Shown here: positions 1 to 6,531 of the stretch, one piece after another | How positions within the stretch are numbered: position 1 is the first letter of the stretch | Layout: every line of letters begins with the position of its first letter | From: RGDT01 sp964630925 | Lineage (GTDB): Bacteria > Planctomycetota > Planctomycetia > Gemmatales > Gemmataceae | DNA length: 18,634 bases | Reading direction: 5' to 3' | Assembly: GCA_964630925.1 (NCBI GenBank) | Contig: CAZVZK010000185.1 | Coordinates: 1 to 18,634, forward strand | Notes under the pieces: generated by a model | The model's input: only the letters and a program-made list of their open reading frames with translations | What the model was told of the DNA's origin: nothing | Databases searched by the model: none | Position numbers and translations under genes: made by a program

Positions 1-346
1 TCACCTCGGTGCCGGTGATGTCGGAGGGCATGAGGTCGGGGGTGAACTGGATGCGGTTGAACGACAGCGACAGCGACTCGCTGAGGGTGGAGATCATCAG
101 GGTCTTGGCCAGGCCCGGGACGCCCTCCAGGATGCAGTGGCCCCGGCTGAACAGGGAGATGAGCAGCTCCTCGATCACCGAGGTCTGGCCGACGATGATC
201 CGGCCCAGCTGCTCCTTGATGCTCGCGAAGGCGCTCTTGAGCTTCTTGACCGCCTCGAGGTCGTCGCTGCGGAGGTCGCTGGTGGCGCCGTCCGTCTTGG
301 CGGCTGAGCCGAGTGCCTTCGCCGAATCGGTGAAACGTTCGCTCAT
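1..346 (-). CDS. MoxR-family AAA+ ATPase, N-terminal part (cut by window edge)
   Basis: Only the first 115 codons are in the window; the gene continues past position 1. MoxR ATPases are AAA+ chaperone-like proteins that usually act with vWA-domain or DUF58 partners to assemble or activate protein complexes. Visible here are an N-terminal helical segment, the family-typical IIVGQ at residues 50-54, a Walker A of MoxR type (GVPGLAKT, residues 75-82), and the FTPDLMPSDITG segment near 101-112 that follows it in the family. The ATG at 346 is preceded by a modest purine-rich GGAAGAGAG. Downstream genes are outside the window, so its partner cannot be seen. The gene upstream on the same strand is a secreted prenyltransferase-repeat protein, 131 bp away. 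Confidence 0.9.
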   Translation of the reverse strand, partial: MSERFTDSAKALGSAAKTDGATSDLRSDDLEAVKKLKSAFASIKEQLGRIIVGQTSVIEELLISLFSRGHCILEGVPGLAKTLMISTLSESLSLSFNRIQFTPDLMPSDITGTEV

Positions 347-414
347 CGTCTCTCTTCCGGGGGTGTCGTTCGGGTGGGTGTTTTCCGTTTTCCGTTTTCA
401 GTGAACAGCCAGCC

Positions 415-443
415 GGCATCGAGGGGGTGCGCCCCCCGATGCC
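415..443 (-). terminator. GC-rich hairpin downstream of the prenyltransferase-repeat gene
   Basis: GGCATCG (415-421) pairs with CGATGCC (437-443). Inside it, five G (423-427) pair with five C (432-436) around a TGCG loop, with A422 bulged. It lies 35 bp past the stop of the minus-strand gene. No T-run follows in that direction, so it is either an atypical terminator or an RNA-stabilising hairpin. On the plus strand, GTTTTCC-type triplets (about 380-399) form a short tandem repeat between this hairpin and moxR. Confidence 0.5.
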
Positions 444-477
444 TGCCGAGAGCTGAAGGCCGAAAACCCGCGAGGCG

Positions 478-1596
478 TCATCGCTGGTAGATCGGCAGGG
501 CCGCCTTATCGAGCTGCATCATGGTGAGGGCGCAGGCGGTGGTGTACACGGGGCCGATCATGCGGGCCGTCCAGGAGTCGGCGCTCCAGGAGCCGTCGGC
601 GGCCTGGGTGCGCTTGTACTCGTCGAAGACCTGCTTGCGGTACTTGCTCCAGAGGAGGAGGTCGTCCTTCTTGGAGCCGGGGAACATCTTGGCGTAGCGG
701 TCATCGCCGAGGACGTACATCACCTGGGCCCAGTAGTAGTGGGTGTACTCGTCGTGGCCCATGCGGCGGCCGTCGCCGGGGGTGCCCAGGTTGTTCTTGC
801 AGTAGGTGATCCACTTGGTGACCATGTCGCCCTTGTACTCGCCGGCGCTGAAGCCGCAGCACACGGCGGCCGCGGTGAGGGAGGGGCGGCCGCTACCGCG
901 CCCGCCGCCGCCGAACGCGAGGCTGTACTGGACGCCGCCGTCGTCGCCGGTGGATTGGCGGAGGTACTCGACGCCCTTCTTGATGGCGTCGTTGGGGACG
1001 ATGATGCCGGCGTTGCGGGCGGCGCGGAGGCCCTGCATCTGGGTGATGGTCACGGAGCCCTCGTCGAAGTTGGACCCGTCCTTGGCGGAGACGTAGCCCC
1101 AGCCGCCGCGGTTGGTCTGGGCCTCGTGGCTGTACTTGCAGGCCTTCTCCAGGAGCTGGACGAGCTTCTCGCGGCGGCGGGGGTTGTCCTCCTCGCCGAC
1201 GATGCAGGCGAGGAACATGACGGCGAAGCCGTGGCCGTACATGTAGCGTCCGCCCTCGCTGGGGCTGCCGGGGATGCCGATGAGGCCGTTGGGCTGGACC
1301 TTGTCCATCATGTACTGGACGGCGCGTTTGATGTTGTCGCGGTACTTGCCCTCGCGCATGGTGCTGCCTTCCATCAGCATGGCGGTGCCGGCGAGTGCGG
1401 TGGCGCTGATGGCGTACTGGCCGCCGGTGCCCTCCCAGTGGCCGTCCTTGAGCTGGTTCTTGGCCAGCCACTCCAGGCCCTTCTTGACGACCTCCCTGTA
1501 CTCCTTGGGCACCTCGTCTCCGCGCGCCGGGCTCGGCATGGCCAGGACGGCCAACGCCAGGCCGCCCACCACGGCCATCTGGCTGAAGGATCGCAT
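478..1596 (-). CDS. Secreted prenyltransferase/squalene-oxidase repeat protein
   Basis: A 372-residue protein. The ATG at 1596 is chosen because AAGGAG lies 9 bp upstream and the product then begins with a clean signal peptide (hydrophobic GGLALAVLAM, cleavage near ARG-DEV); a longer in-frame start at 1707 would bury that signal. The mature part is built from alpha/alpha-barrel repeats with QW-like motifs: GLEWLAKNQLKDGHW, NRGGWGY, the segment after QSTGDDGG, and AADGSW near the C-terminus. I see no DXDD motif, so it is unlikely to be a squalene-hopene cyclase. In planctomycetes such secreted repeat proteins are common and of unknown role. It is co-directional with the moxR gene downstream. 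Function beyond the fold is not known. Confidence 0.85.
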   Translation of the reverse strand: MRSFSQMAVVGGLALAVLAMPSPARGDEVPKEYREVVKKGLEWLAKNQLKDGHWEGTGGQYAISATALAGTAMLMEGSTMREGKYRDNIKRAVQYMMDKVQPNGLIGIPGSPSEGGRYMYGHGFAVMFLACIVGEEDNPRRREKLVQLLEKACKYSHEAQTNRGGWGYVSAKDGSNFDEGSVTITQMQGLRAARNAGIIVPNDAIKKGVEYLRQSTGDDGGVQYSLAFGGGGRGSGRPSLTAAAVCCGFSAGEYKGDMVTKWITYCKNNLGTPGDGRRMGHDEYTHYYWAQVMYVLGDDRYAKMFPGSKKDDLLLWSKYRKQVFDEYKRTQAADGSWSADSWTARMIGPVYTTACALTMMQLDKAALPIYQR

Positions 1597-2113
1597 GTGC
1601 TCGGGCTCCTTCGTTCGTGCGAGAAAGAAATGTGCAGTATCCGGGGCCCGCCTCAGGCCGTCCGGATTCCCCCTACTGATGCTGGACGAGCGAAAAAGGG
1701 GGAACAAACAGAGTTCGGGAGAGAGAGAAGACGATTCCGCCGAGGTCGTCTAACCCCGTTTCCGATGCGGCCATGCGGCTGCCGTGACGGCCACATTGGA
1801 GAGGGGCCATCGGCGGCGTGCTGCCGCGGACCGAACGGGCTCGGTAGGTGTTGAGGTGCGGGAGGAGAGCCGATCCGTTTCCCCCTGGAGGCCCTGGCCC
1901 TTGCCCCAACCCCTTCATTCAATCAACTCGAGCGGGGGGAAGCAAGGGACAACGGGAGGTTTTCCCAGACGGCAAGCCCGTTACAATCGCACCCCTTCGA
2001 GGGGGACGCCCATCGACAACCTGTCTTTTTCCTCGTACAATCTCCGGTTAGCCGATGGGCCGCGCCCCGTCTTCGTGGCACGTCCCTCCATCCCGTCGCA
2101 AGGGCCACCCCAC
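1597..2113. other. Divergent intergenic region, 517 bp
   Basis: This lies between the minus-strand prenyltransferase-repeat gene and the plus-strand NHL-like gene. I see no convincing gene: the short ORFs in it have no ribosome-binding sites and no recognisable family. It holds the promoter at 2013-2041. It also holds a stem CCCTTGC (1898-1904) / GCAAGGG (1942-1948), and a purine-rich stretch with a small inverted repeat AGACGA/TCGTCT (1729-1751). No clear promoter for the leftward gene was found. Confidence 0.6.
2013..2041 (+). promoter_or_regulatory. Sigma70-type promoter for the NHL-like/PhnD-like genes
   Basis: TCGACA (2013-2018) as -35, a 17-nt spacer, and TACAAT (2036-2041) as -10. Transcription would start near 2048, about 66 nt before the ATG at 2114. 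Spacing and both hexamers fit the housekeeping consensus well. Confidence 0.55.
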
Positions 2114-3337
2114 ATGCGTCCGCTCCACCGCCTCGCCGCCCTCGTTCTGTTCGTGGCCGCCTCGGCCGCCGTCGCCCAGAAGACACCGCCCCTCACGACG
2201 CCGCAGAAGAACGCCGCCGAGAAGGGCAGCCACGAGAAGGACAGGACCATCGACATCGCCCGCAAGGGCACGCTGTCACTCCAGACCCTCGCCGTGGACG
2301 GCGACGGCCGCGTCCTCGGCCTGGTCGCCAGCTCGCGGTACTTCAACCCCGCGACGTCCAAGGAGAAGGTGACCAGCGAGGTCCACGTCTTCACGCCCGC
2401 CGGCAAGGCGGACGGCGTGTGGAAGGTCGAGTTCAACGCGCAGTCGCTCAACTCGGCCCCGGACGGCAGCGTCCTCGTCGCCGGCGACGGTAAGGTGGCC
2501 AAGTTCTCCAAGGCCGGCAAGCTCCTCGCCACCATCGAGCTGCCGCACCTGAAGAAGATCGCTGAGGACACGGACGGCATCCGCAAGCAGGCCCAGGATC
2601 AGATCGACCAGCAGAAGAAGTCGTTCGAGATGTCGGTCAACCGCATCAAGGAGATGAAGAAGAAGATCGAGGACGTCGCCGAGGACAAGCGGACCGCGCT
2701 CCAGAAGAACCAACTGAAGCAGTACGAGAGCATCCTCAAGAGCTACGAGCTGAACGCCAAGGCCTACACCGGCCAGAAGGTCGAGGACGTGGTGGCGGGG
2801 ATCCTGTCGCGGCTGAAGATCATCAACGGCGTGGCGGTCAGCGGCAAGGACGTGTTCATCGCCTGCGGCGAGGCCAAGGGCTTCGGCTACGCCGTCTGGC
2901 GCATGACCCACGACTTCAAGGAGCCGAAGCAGATCATGACCGGCTGCCGCGGCTGCTGCGGACAGTTCGACATCCAAACCCAGGGCGACGAGCTGCTCGT
3001 GGCCGAGAACACCCAGCACCGGTGGGCGCGGTATAGCCGCGACGGCAAGCTCGTCTCGGCGCACGGGAAGCGGGGCAACGACAACGACGTGGAGTGCTTC
3101 GGCGGCTGCTGCAACCCGATGAACCTGAAGGCCAACGCCGCCGGCGAGATCTACACCGCCGAGTCCGAGGGCATCATCAAGCGCTACTCCGCCAAGGGCG
3201 ACTTCCTCGGCGTCGTCGGCCATGCCCCGCTGACGGGCGGGTGCAAGAACGTCGGCGTCGGCGCGTCGCCGGACGGCAAGCTCGTCTACTTCTGCGACCA
3301 GCCCGGCTCGCGGATCATCGTCATGAAGAAGAAGTAA
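2114..3337 (+). CDS. Secreted Cys-rich NHL-like beta-propeller with coiled-coil insertion
   Basis: A 407-residue protein. The start at 2114 gives a good signal peptide (MRPLHRLAALVLFVAASAAVAQ, cleavage near 21-22); the frame stays open upstream but has no leader-like sequence. Residues 48-145 and 232-407 have the periodic DG/GxV..F pattern of NHL/SMP-30-type propellers (VDGDGRV, SRDGKLV, SPDGKLV). They are interrupted by a highly charged, probably coiled-coil segment at about 152-222, rich in K, E and Q. Two CC motifs stand out: GCRGCC (277-282) and CFGGCC (328-333). Further Cys are at 251, 377 and 394, nine in total in the mature protein, which suggests metal or cofactor binding, or disulfides. 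I do not recognise a named family. It has its own promoter and lies upstream of the PhnD-like gene, separated from it by a 186-bp repeat element. Confidence 0.8.
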   Translation: MRPLHRLAALVLFVAASAAVAQKTPPLTTPQKNAAEKGSHEKDRTIDIARKGTLSLQTLAVDGDGRVLGLVASSRYFNPATSKEKVTSEVHVFTPAGKADGVWKVEFNAQSLNSAPDGSVLVAGDGKVAKFSKAGKLLATIELPHLKKIAEDTDGIRKQAQDQIDQQKKSFEMSVNRIKEMKKKIEDVAEDKRTALQKNQLKQYESILKSYELNAKAYTGQKVEDVVAGILSRLKIINGVAVSGKDVFIACGEAKGFGYAVWRMTHDFKEPKQIMTGCRGCCGQFDIQTQGDELLVAENTQHRWARYSRDGKLVSAHGKRGNDNDVECFGGCCNPMNLKANAAGEIYTAESEGIIKRYSAKGDFLGVVGHAPLTGGCKNVGVGASPDGKLVYFCDQPGSRIIVMKKK

Positions 3338-3343
3338 CAGCCA

Positions 3344-3529
3344 CCCCACCCCCCAGCCCCCTCCCCGAAGCGGAGAGGGGGGATCGTCAGTGCATCGCCT
3401 GGGCGGTGGGGAGGTACGCCCCCCCCTGTGAGGCGAAGCGAAACAAGAGACGCGCCCACCTCGCCACCGTGGAGGCGATGCTCTGACGGCTCCCCCTCTC
3501 CGCTTCGGGGAGGGGGCTGGGGGGTGAGG
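3344..3529. repeat. 186-bp inverted-repeat element, copy A (MITE/REP-doublet-like)
   Basis: Begins CCCCACCCCCCAGCCCCC and ends with the near-complement GGGGGCTGGGGGGTGAGG. Each end also carries its own hairpin (CCCCCTCCCCGAAGCGGAG type on the left, the mirrored CTCTCCGCTTCGGGGAG on the right). The interior is palindromic too: CGTCAGTGCATCGCCT (left) against AGGCGATGCTCTGACG (right), one mismatch. The shared core GACGCGCCCACCTCGC occurs in copy B at 7580-7765. It has no coding capacity. It sits 6 bp after the NHL-like stop and 14 bp before the PhnD-like start, so it is probably transcribed as a strong hairpin between the two. Confidence 0.85.
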
Positions 3530-3543
3530 TAGAGGACACACGC

Positions 3544-4359
3544 ATGCTGCACGCTTTCGCCGCCGTACTGGCCCTCTCCGCCGCCGAGTCGGCGTTCACC
3601 GTCGTCGTCCTCGACCCGATGGCCGCCGAGCTGTCGTGCCCCTGCGTCAAGGGCTATGCCCAGCGCGACTACAAGAAGCTGGGCGAGTTCCTCGCGAAGC
3701 AGACCGGGCGGCCGGTCAACATCCACTACGCGGAGACGCTGGCGGCGGCGCTGGCCAAGAAGACCTCCGGCAAGGCCGACCTGATCATCGGCAAGGACTC
3801 CGTGGCCCGCGTCGCGGCCAGGGAGAGCAAGCTGGGCGTCGAACACGTCCTGGCCCTGACGGACAAGGAGGGCAAGACGACGATGACCGGCCTGTTCGTG
3901 GTGGCCGCCAAGGACGAGGCCGTCACCGCCGGCGACCTGAAGGACCACCGCATCATCTTCGGCACGGCCGACGCCGACGAGAAGTACGCCGCCCCGCTGA
4001 AGGTGCTGAAGGGGCTGGGGGTGAAGGCCCCGGAGACGAAGGAGACGTGCCCCTCGTGCAGCACGGCGGCGGGCAAGCTGCTGGAGGCGCACAAGGCCGG
4101 CGAGAAGGTCGCCGCCGTCATCTCCAGCTACGCCCAGCCGCTGCTCGAGGGCTGCGGCACGGTGAAGAAGGGCGAGCTGCGCGTCATCGGCGAGACCGAG
4201 GCCGTGCCGTTCGTGTCGGTGTTCGTCAACGCGAAACTGTCGAACACCGACAGGGCGGCGCTGCTCAAGGCGCTCAAGGCCGTCGCCGCCGACAAGGACC
4301 TGTGCAAGGCGATGGAGACGAAGGCCGGGTTCGTCGAGCCCGCAAAAAAAAAGGGCTGA
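3544..4359 (+). CDS. PhnD-like periplasmic substrate-binding protein, Cys-rich
   Basis: A 271-residue protein with a short signal peptide (MLHAFAAVLALSAAESA). It shows the PhnD/phosphonate-binding fold pattern: an early beta strand VVVLDP, a LGEFLAKQTGRPV helix, KADLIIG, TGLFVVAAKD, DLKDHRIIFG, and a final dibasic helix. Unusual for the family are SCPC (31-34), CPSC (169-172), GCG (203-205) and Cys254, suggesting a thiol-bound ligand or metal. No ABC permease or ATPase gene is nearby, so it is probably not a transporter subunit. A known precedent is AioX, a PhnD-family arsenite sensor in the periplasm; the ars operon downstream makes that analogy worth testing, but it is inference. The frame ends in an A9 run (4344-4352) followed by GGGCTGA; see the next entry. 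Confidence 0.8.
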   Translation: MLHAFAAVLALSAAESAFTVVVLDPMAAELSCPCVKGYAQRDYKKLGEFLAKQTGRPVNIHYAETLAAALAKKTSGKADLIIGKDSVARVAARESKLGVEHVLALTDKEGKTTMTGLFVVAAKDEAVTAGDLKDHRIIFGTADADEKYAAPLKVLKGLGVKAPETKETCPSCSTAAGKLLEAHKAGEKVAAVISSYAQPLLEGCGTVKKGELRVIGETEAVPFVSVFVNAKLSNTDRAALLKALKAVAADKDLCKAMETKAGFVEPAKKKG

Positions 4360-5522
4360 CCAGCAACGGTGACTGGCCCGGCTGGCGCGGCCCGCGGCGT
4401 GACGGCACCCTCGACTGGCTGCCGGCCAAACTCCCCGCGAGGCCGAAAGTGACGTGGCGGCAGGCGCTCCCGAGCAAGGGCCTCGGGGGCGTGGCCGCCA
4501 CGGAGCAGTATGTGATCCTGAGCGCCCGCGAGCTGATGGACACCGCCGACCTGTACCTGTGCCTGCACGCCGACACGGGCAAGGAGGCGTGGCGCGTCAT
4601 CAACCCCGCCGCCGGCGAGCTGGACTATGGCAATTCGCCGCGCTGCACGCCCCTCATCCACGAGGGCCGCGTCTACCTCGCCGGCGCCTTCGGGCACCTT
4701 CACTGCGTCGATCTCAAGACCGGCACGGCCGTGTGGGAGATGGACGCCCGCGATGACTTCAAGGCGACGGACAGGCGCAAGTGGGGGACCTGCACCTCGC
4801 CACTGATCGCCGGCGGCAAGCTCATCCACAACCCTGGGGGAAAGGACGCCTCCCTGGTCGCCCTCGACCCCAAGACCGGCAAGGTGATCTGGAAGACGCC
4901 CGGCGCCCCGGCCGGCTACGGCAACTTCATCGCGGCGAGGCTCGGCGGCAAGGAGCAGGTCGTCGGCTTCGACCTGGAGTCGCTCGGCGGCTGGGACCTG
5001 GCGACGGGCAAGCGTCTGTGGACCGTCAAGCCTGAGCGCCGCAGCGACTTCAACGTGCCCACGCCCATCGTCGTGGACGGGAAACTGCTCGTGTCGTGGG
5101 AGAACAACGGGACGCTGCTCTACGGCTTCGGCAAGGACGGCAAGATCGACCCGAAGCCGTCGGCGAGTTACGCCAAGCTCGCCCCGGACATGCATACCCC
5201 CGTCGTCGCGGGGGGGCGTGTGTTCGGTGCGTGGAACGGCCTGCACGCGCTGGACATCAAGAAGGGCCTCGCCCCGGTGTACTTCAGCCGCGACGGGGCG
5301 TTCTCGAAATACGTCACGCTGGTGACGGACGGCGAGCGTGTGCTGGCCGTTACGCTCTCCGGCGAGCTGGTGCTGTGGGAGGCGAAGGCCGACAAGTTCG
5401 CCGCGGTCAGCCGGGCCGAGGCGCTCAAGGACGAGGCCGGCGTCTACTCGCACGCCGCGTTCGTCGGCAAGCGGATGTACCTGCGCGGCGACACCGAGAT
5501 CGTCTGCGTGGAGCTGGAGTGA
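4302..5522 (+). CDS. PQQ-type beta-propeller, probably the C-terminal half of a frameshift fusion with the PhnD-like protein
   Basis: The domain starts abruptly with NGDWPGWRGPRRDG, the usual beginning of mature planctomycete PQQ-like proteins. Propeller blades follow with W motifs (GKEAWRV, GTAVWEM, GKVIWKT, GKRLWTV). There is no signal peptide and no good start codon. The given start is the only in-frame GTG (4302) near the domain; its product would begin with a basic leader that is just phnD sequence in another frame. A CTG at 4356 is the other option. A -1 shift on the A9 run at 4344-4352 would instead fuse PhnD residues 1-270 to this frame, giving a 659-residue exported protein. PQQ-like blades may be structural (BamB-like) or redox-active. 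I see no evidence for PQQ binding itself. Confidence 0.75.
   Translation: MQGDGDEGRVRRARKKKGLTSNGDWPGWRGPRRDGTLDWLPAKLPARPKVTWRQALPSKGLGGVAATEQYVILSARELMDTADLYLCLHADTGKEAWRVINPAAGELDYGNSPRCTPLIHEGRVYLAGAFGHLHCVDLKTGTAVWEMDARDDFKATDRRKWGTCTSPLIAGGKLIHNPGGKDASLVALDPKTGKVIWKTPGAPAGYGNFIAARLGGKEQVVGFDLESLGGWDLATGKRLWTVKPERRSDFNVPTPIVVDGKLLVSWENNGTLLYGFGKDGKIDPKPSASYAKLAPDMHTPVVAGGRVFGAWNGLHALDIKKGLAPVYFSRDGAFSKYVTLVTDGERVLAVTLSGELVLWEAKADKFAAVSRAEALKDEAGVYSHAAFVGKRMYLRGDTEIVCVELE
4344..4358 (+). promoter_or_regulatory. Candidate -1 frameshift/slippage site (A9, contains A_AAA_AAG)
   Basis: In the phnD frame the codons are GCA AAA AAA AAG GGC TGA. The last seven bases of the run plus G (4347-4353) make A_AAA_AAG, the heptamer used by E. 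coli dnaX for -1 ribosomal frameshifting. The run of nine A is also a classic site for transcriptional slippage. The phnD stop follows 4 bases later, and the PQQ domain is in the -1 frame. I see no strong Shine-Dalgarno-like stimulator upstream. The downstream sequence is GC-rich (4375-4400) but forms only weak hairpins by eye. Confidence 0.5.
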
Positions 5523-5558
5523 CGGATCGTGATTGGGGATTTCGGAGGCCGGGTTGAG

Positions 5559-5640
5559 CGAGGCGCCGGCCGGGCGAAGCCCGACGATGCGCGTGGCGCT
5601 CTCTCGTCGGGCCTTGGCCTGGCGGCCTCGGCCGGCCTCG
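5559..5640. terminator. Imperfect long hairpin downstream of the PQQ domain
   Basis: A perfect inner stem GCCCGACGA (5579-5587) / TCGTCGGGC (5604-5612) with a 16-nt loop. Outer arms CGAGGCGCCGGC (5559-5570) and GCCGGCCTCG (5631-5640) pair with small bulges. It lies 36 bp after the PQQ stop and before the ars promoter, so it probably insulates the two transcription units. No T-run is present. Confidence 0.5.
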
Positions 5641-5665
5641 ACCAGACCTACAAGACGCGCCGGCC

Positions 5666-5694
5666 TTGTCGTCCAGGACTACACGAGATAGTGT
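5666..5694 (+). promoter_or_regulatory. Candidate ars operon promoter
   Basis: TTGTCG (5666-5671), a 17-nt spacer, and TAGTGT (5689-5694). The -10 lies within the palindrome at 5677-5698, as expected for a promoter shut off by ArsR binding. Assigned by spacing and context only. Confidence 0.4.
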
Positions 5695-5698
5695 AGTC
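5677..5698. promoter_or_regulatory. Palindromic ArsR operator candidate
   Basis: GACTACAC, 6-nt spacer GAGATA, GTGTAGTC: a perfect 8-bp inverted repeat, 25 bp before the first ars-operon start codon. ArsR/SmtB repressors bind imperfect dyads overlapping their own promoters, so size and place fit. Confidence 0.6.
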
Positions 5699-5723
5699 GT
5701 GGAATCGCCCGCGGGAGGGATTC

Positions 5724-6167
5724 ATGACCCACACCGAGCTGAAGGCGGCGCTTGAAGGATCGCCCGACGCCGCCCTGCACGTCCGCCTGCCCGACGGCGA
5801 CTTCGTGCCGGCCCATTTCCACGTCACGGAGGTGGGCCGCGTCCGCAAGGACTTCATCGACTGCGGCGGCACGACACGCTCATCCACGACCTGCCAGCTC
5901 CAGCTCTGGGTCGCCGACGACACGCACCACCGCCTGTCGGCCGGCAAGCTGGCCGGCATCCTGCGGGCGGGCGAGACGGTCCTCGGGCCGGAGCCGCTGC
6001 CCGTCGAGGTCGAGTACGAGGGCGGCCTGCTGTCGCAGTTCCCGCTAGAGGCGGTGCGCCCGACGCCGTCGGGCCTGCTGTTCCTGCTCGGGGGCAAGCA
6101 CGCTGACTGCCTGGCGAAGGAGCTGTGCCTGCCGGACGCCGGCTGCTGTGCGCCGGGCTGCTGCTGA
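5724..6167 (+). CDS. DUF6428 family protein of the ars operon
   Basis: A 147-residue cytoplasmic protein with no signal peptide. The start at 5724 has GGGAGGG 4 bp upstream. The core motif is PAHFHVTEVG (about 29-38), followed by FIDCGG and a CQLQLW/HRLSAGKL segment, all characteristic of the DUF6428 proteins that travel with ArsR in arsenic operons. The C-terminus ends in a Cys-rich tail (GCCAPGCC), which could hold a soft metal or metalloid; this is inference. It is the first gene of the operon, ending 10 bp before arsR. No enzymatic function is known. Confidence 0.75.
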   Translation: MTHTELKAALEGSPDAALHVRLPDGDFVPAHFHVTEVGRVRKDFIDCGGTTRSSTTCQLQLWVADDTHHRLSAGKLAGILRAGETVLGPEPLPVEVEYEGGLLSQFPLEAVRPTPSGLLFLLGGKHADCLAKELCLPDAGCCAPGCC

Positions 6168-6177
6168 GGGGGACGCC

Positions 6178-6531
6178 ATGCCGCGAAAGGCCGCGTGCCG
6201 CGTGAGGCCGGCGCTGGACGAACGCCCGCTGATGACGCCCATCCAGGCGGGGGGGCTTGCGTCCGTGTTCAAGGTGCTGGCGAACGACACGCGCCTGCGC
6301 CTCCTGCACGCCCTGGCCCGCGCCGGCGAGGTGGGGGTGACGGCGCTGGCCGACGCAGTGGGCATGAAGCCGCAGGCGGTCTCCAACCAGCTCCGCCGGT
6401 TGCTGGACACCGGCGTCGTCGCCACGCGGCGCGACGGCACGAGCATCCTGTACCGCGTCGTCAACGAGTGCGTGGTCGGCCTGCTCGACCAGGGCTGGTG
6501 CCTAACCGAGAACGCGGGGTGCGGGGGATGA
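6178..6531 (+). CDS. arsR: ArsR-family transcriptional repressor
   Basis: A 117-residue winged-helix protein. The start at 6178 follows GAGGGGG with a 5-nt gap; the longer frame from 6148 would overlap the upstream gene. The family signature is clear: VFKVLANDTRLRLLHAL (30-46), then the helix-turn-helix VTALADAVGMKPQAVSNQLRRL (54-75) and the wing ATRRDGTSILYRV (82-94). The usual ELCVCDL arsenite site in the DNA-binding helix is absent. Cysteines are instead at 7, 98, 108 and 115 (NECVVGLLDQGWCL), implying a C-terminal sensing site. It probably represses this operon through the palindrome at 5677-5698. The stop overlaps the next start (ATGA). Confidence 0.9.
   Translation: MPRKAACRVRPALDERPLMTPIQAGGLASVFKVLANDTRLRLLHALARAGEVGVTALADAVGMKPQAVSNQLRRLLDTGVVATRRDGTSILYRVVNECVVGLLDQGWCLTENAGCGG

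Noticed and set aside
739..1854. Long plus-strand ORF opposite the prenyltransferase-repeat gene
   Set aside because: Low-complexity Ala/Gly/Val-rich translation typical of the antisense frame of a GC-rich gene; the minus-strand frame has a signal peptide, a ribosome-binding site and family motifs.
1982..1987. A second TACAAT upstream of the NHL-like gene
   Set aside because: No reasonable -35 at 16-18 bp; the copy at 2036-2041 has one.
1784..2113. Upstream extension of the NHL-like coding frame
   Set aside because: It would place the signal peptide inside the protein and run through the promoter at 2013-2041.
3344..3529. CRISPR-like or tRNA-like reading of the palindromic element
   Set aside because: There is no repeat-spacer periodicity and no cloverleaf; it is a single large inverted repeat with a second copy 4.2 kb away.
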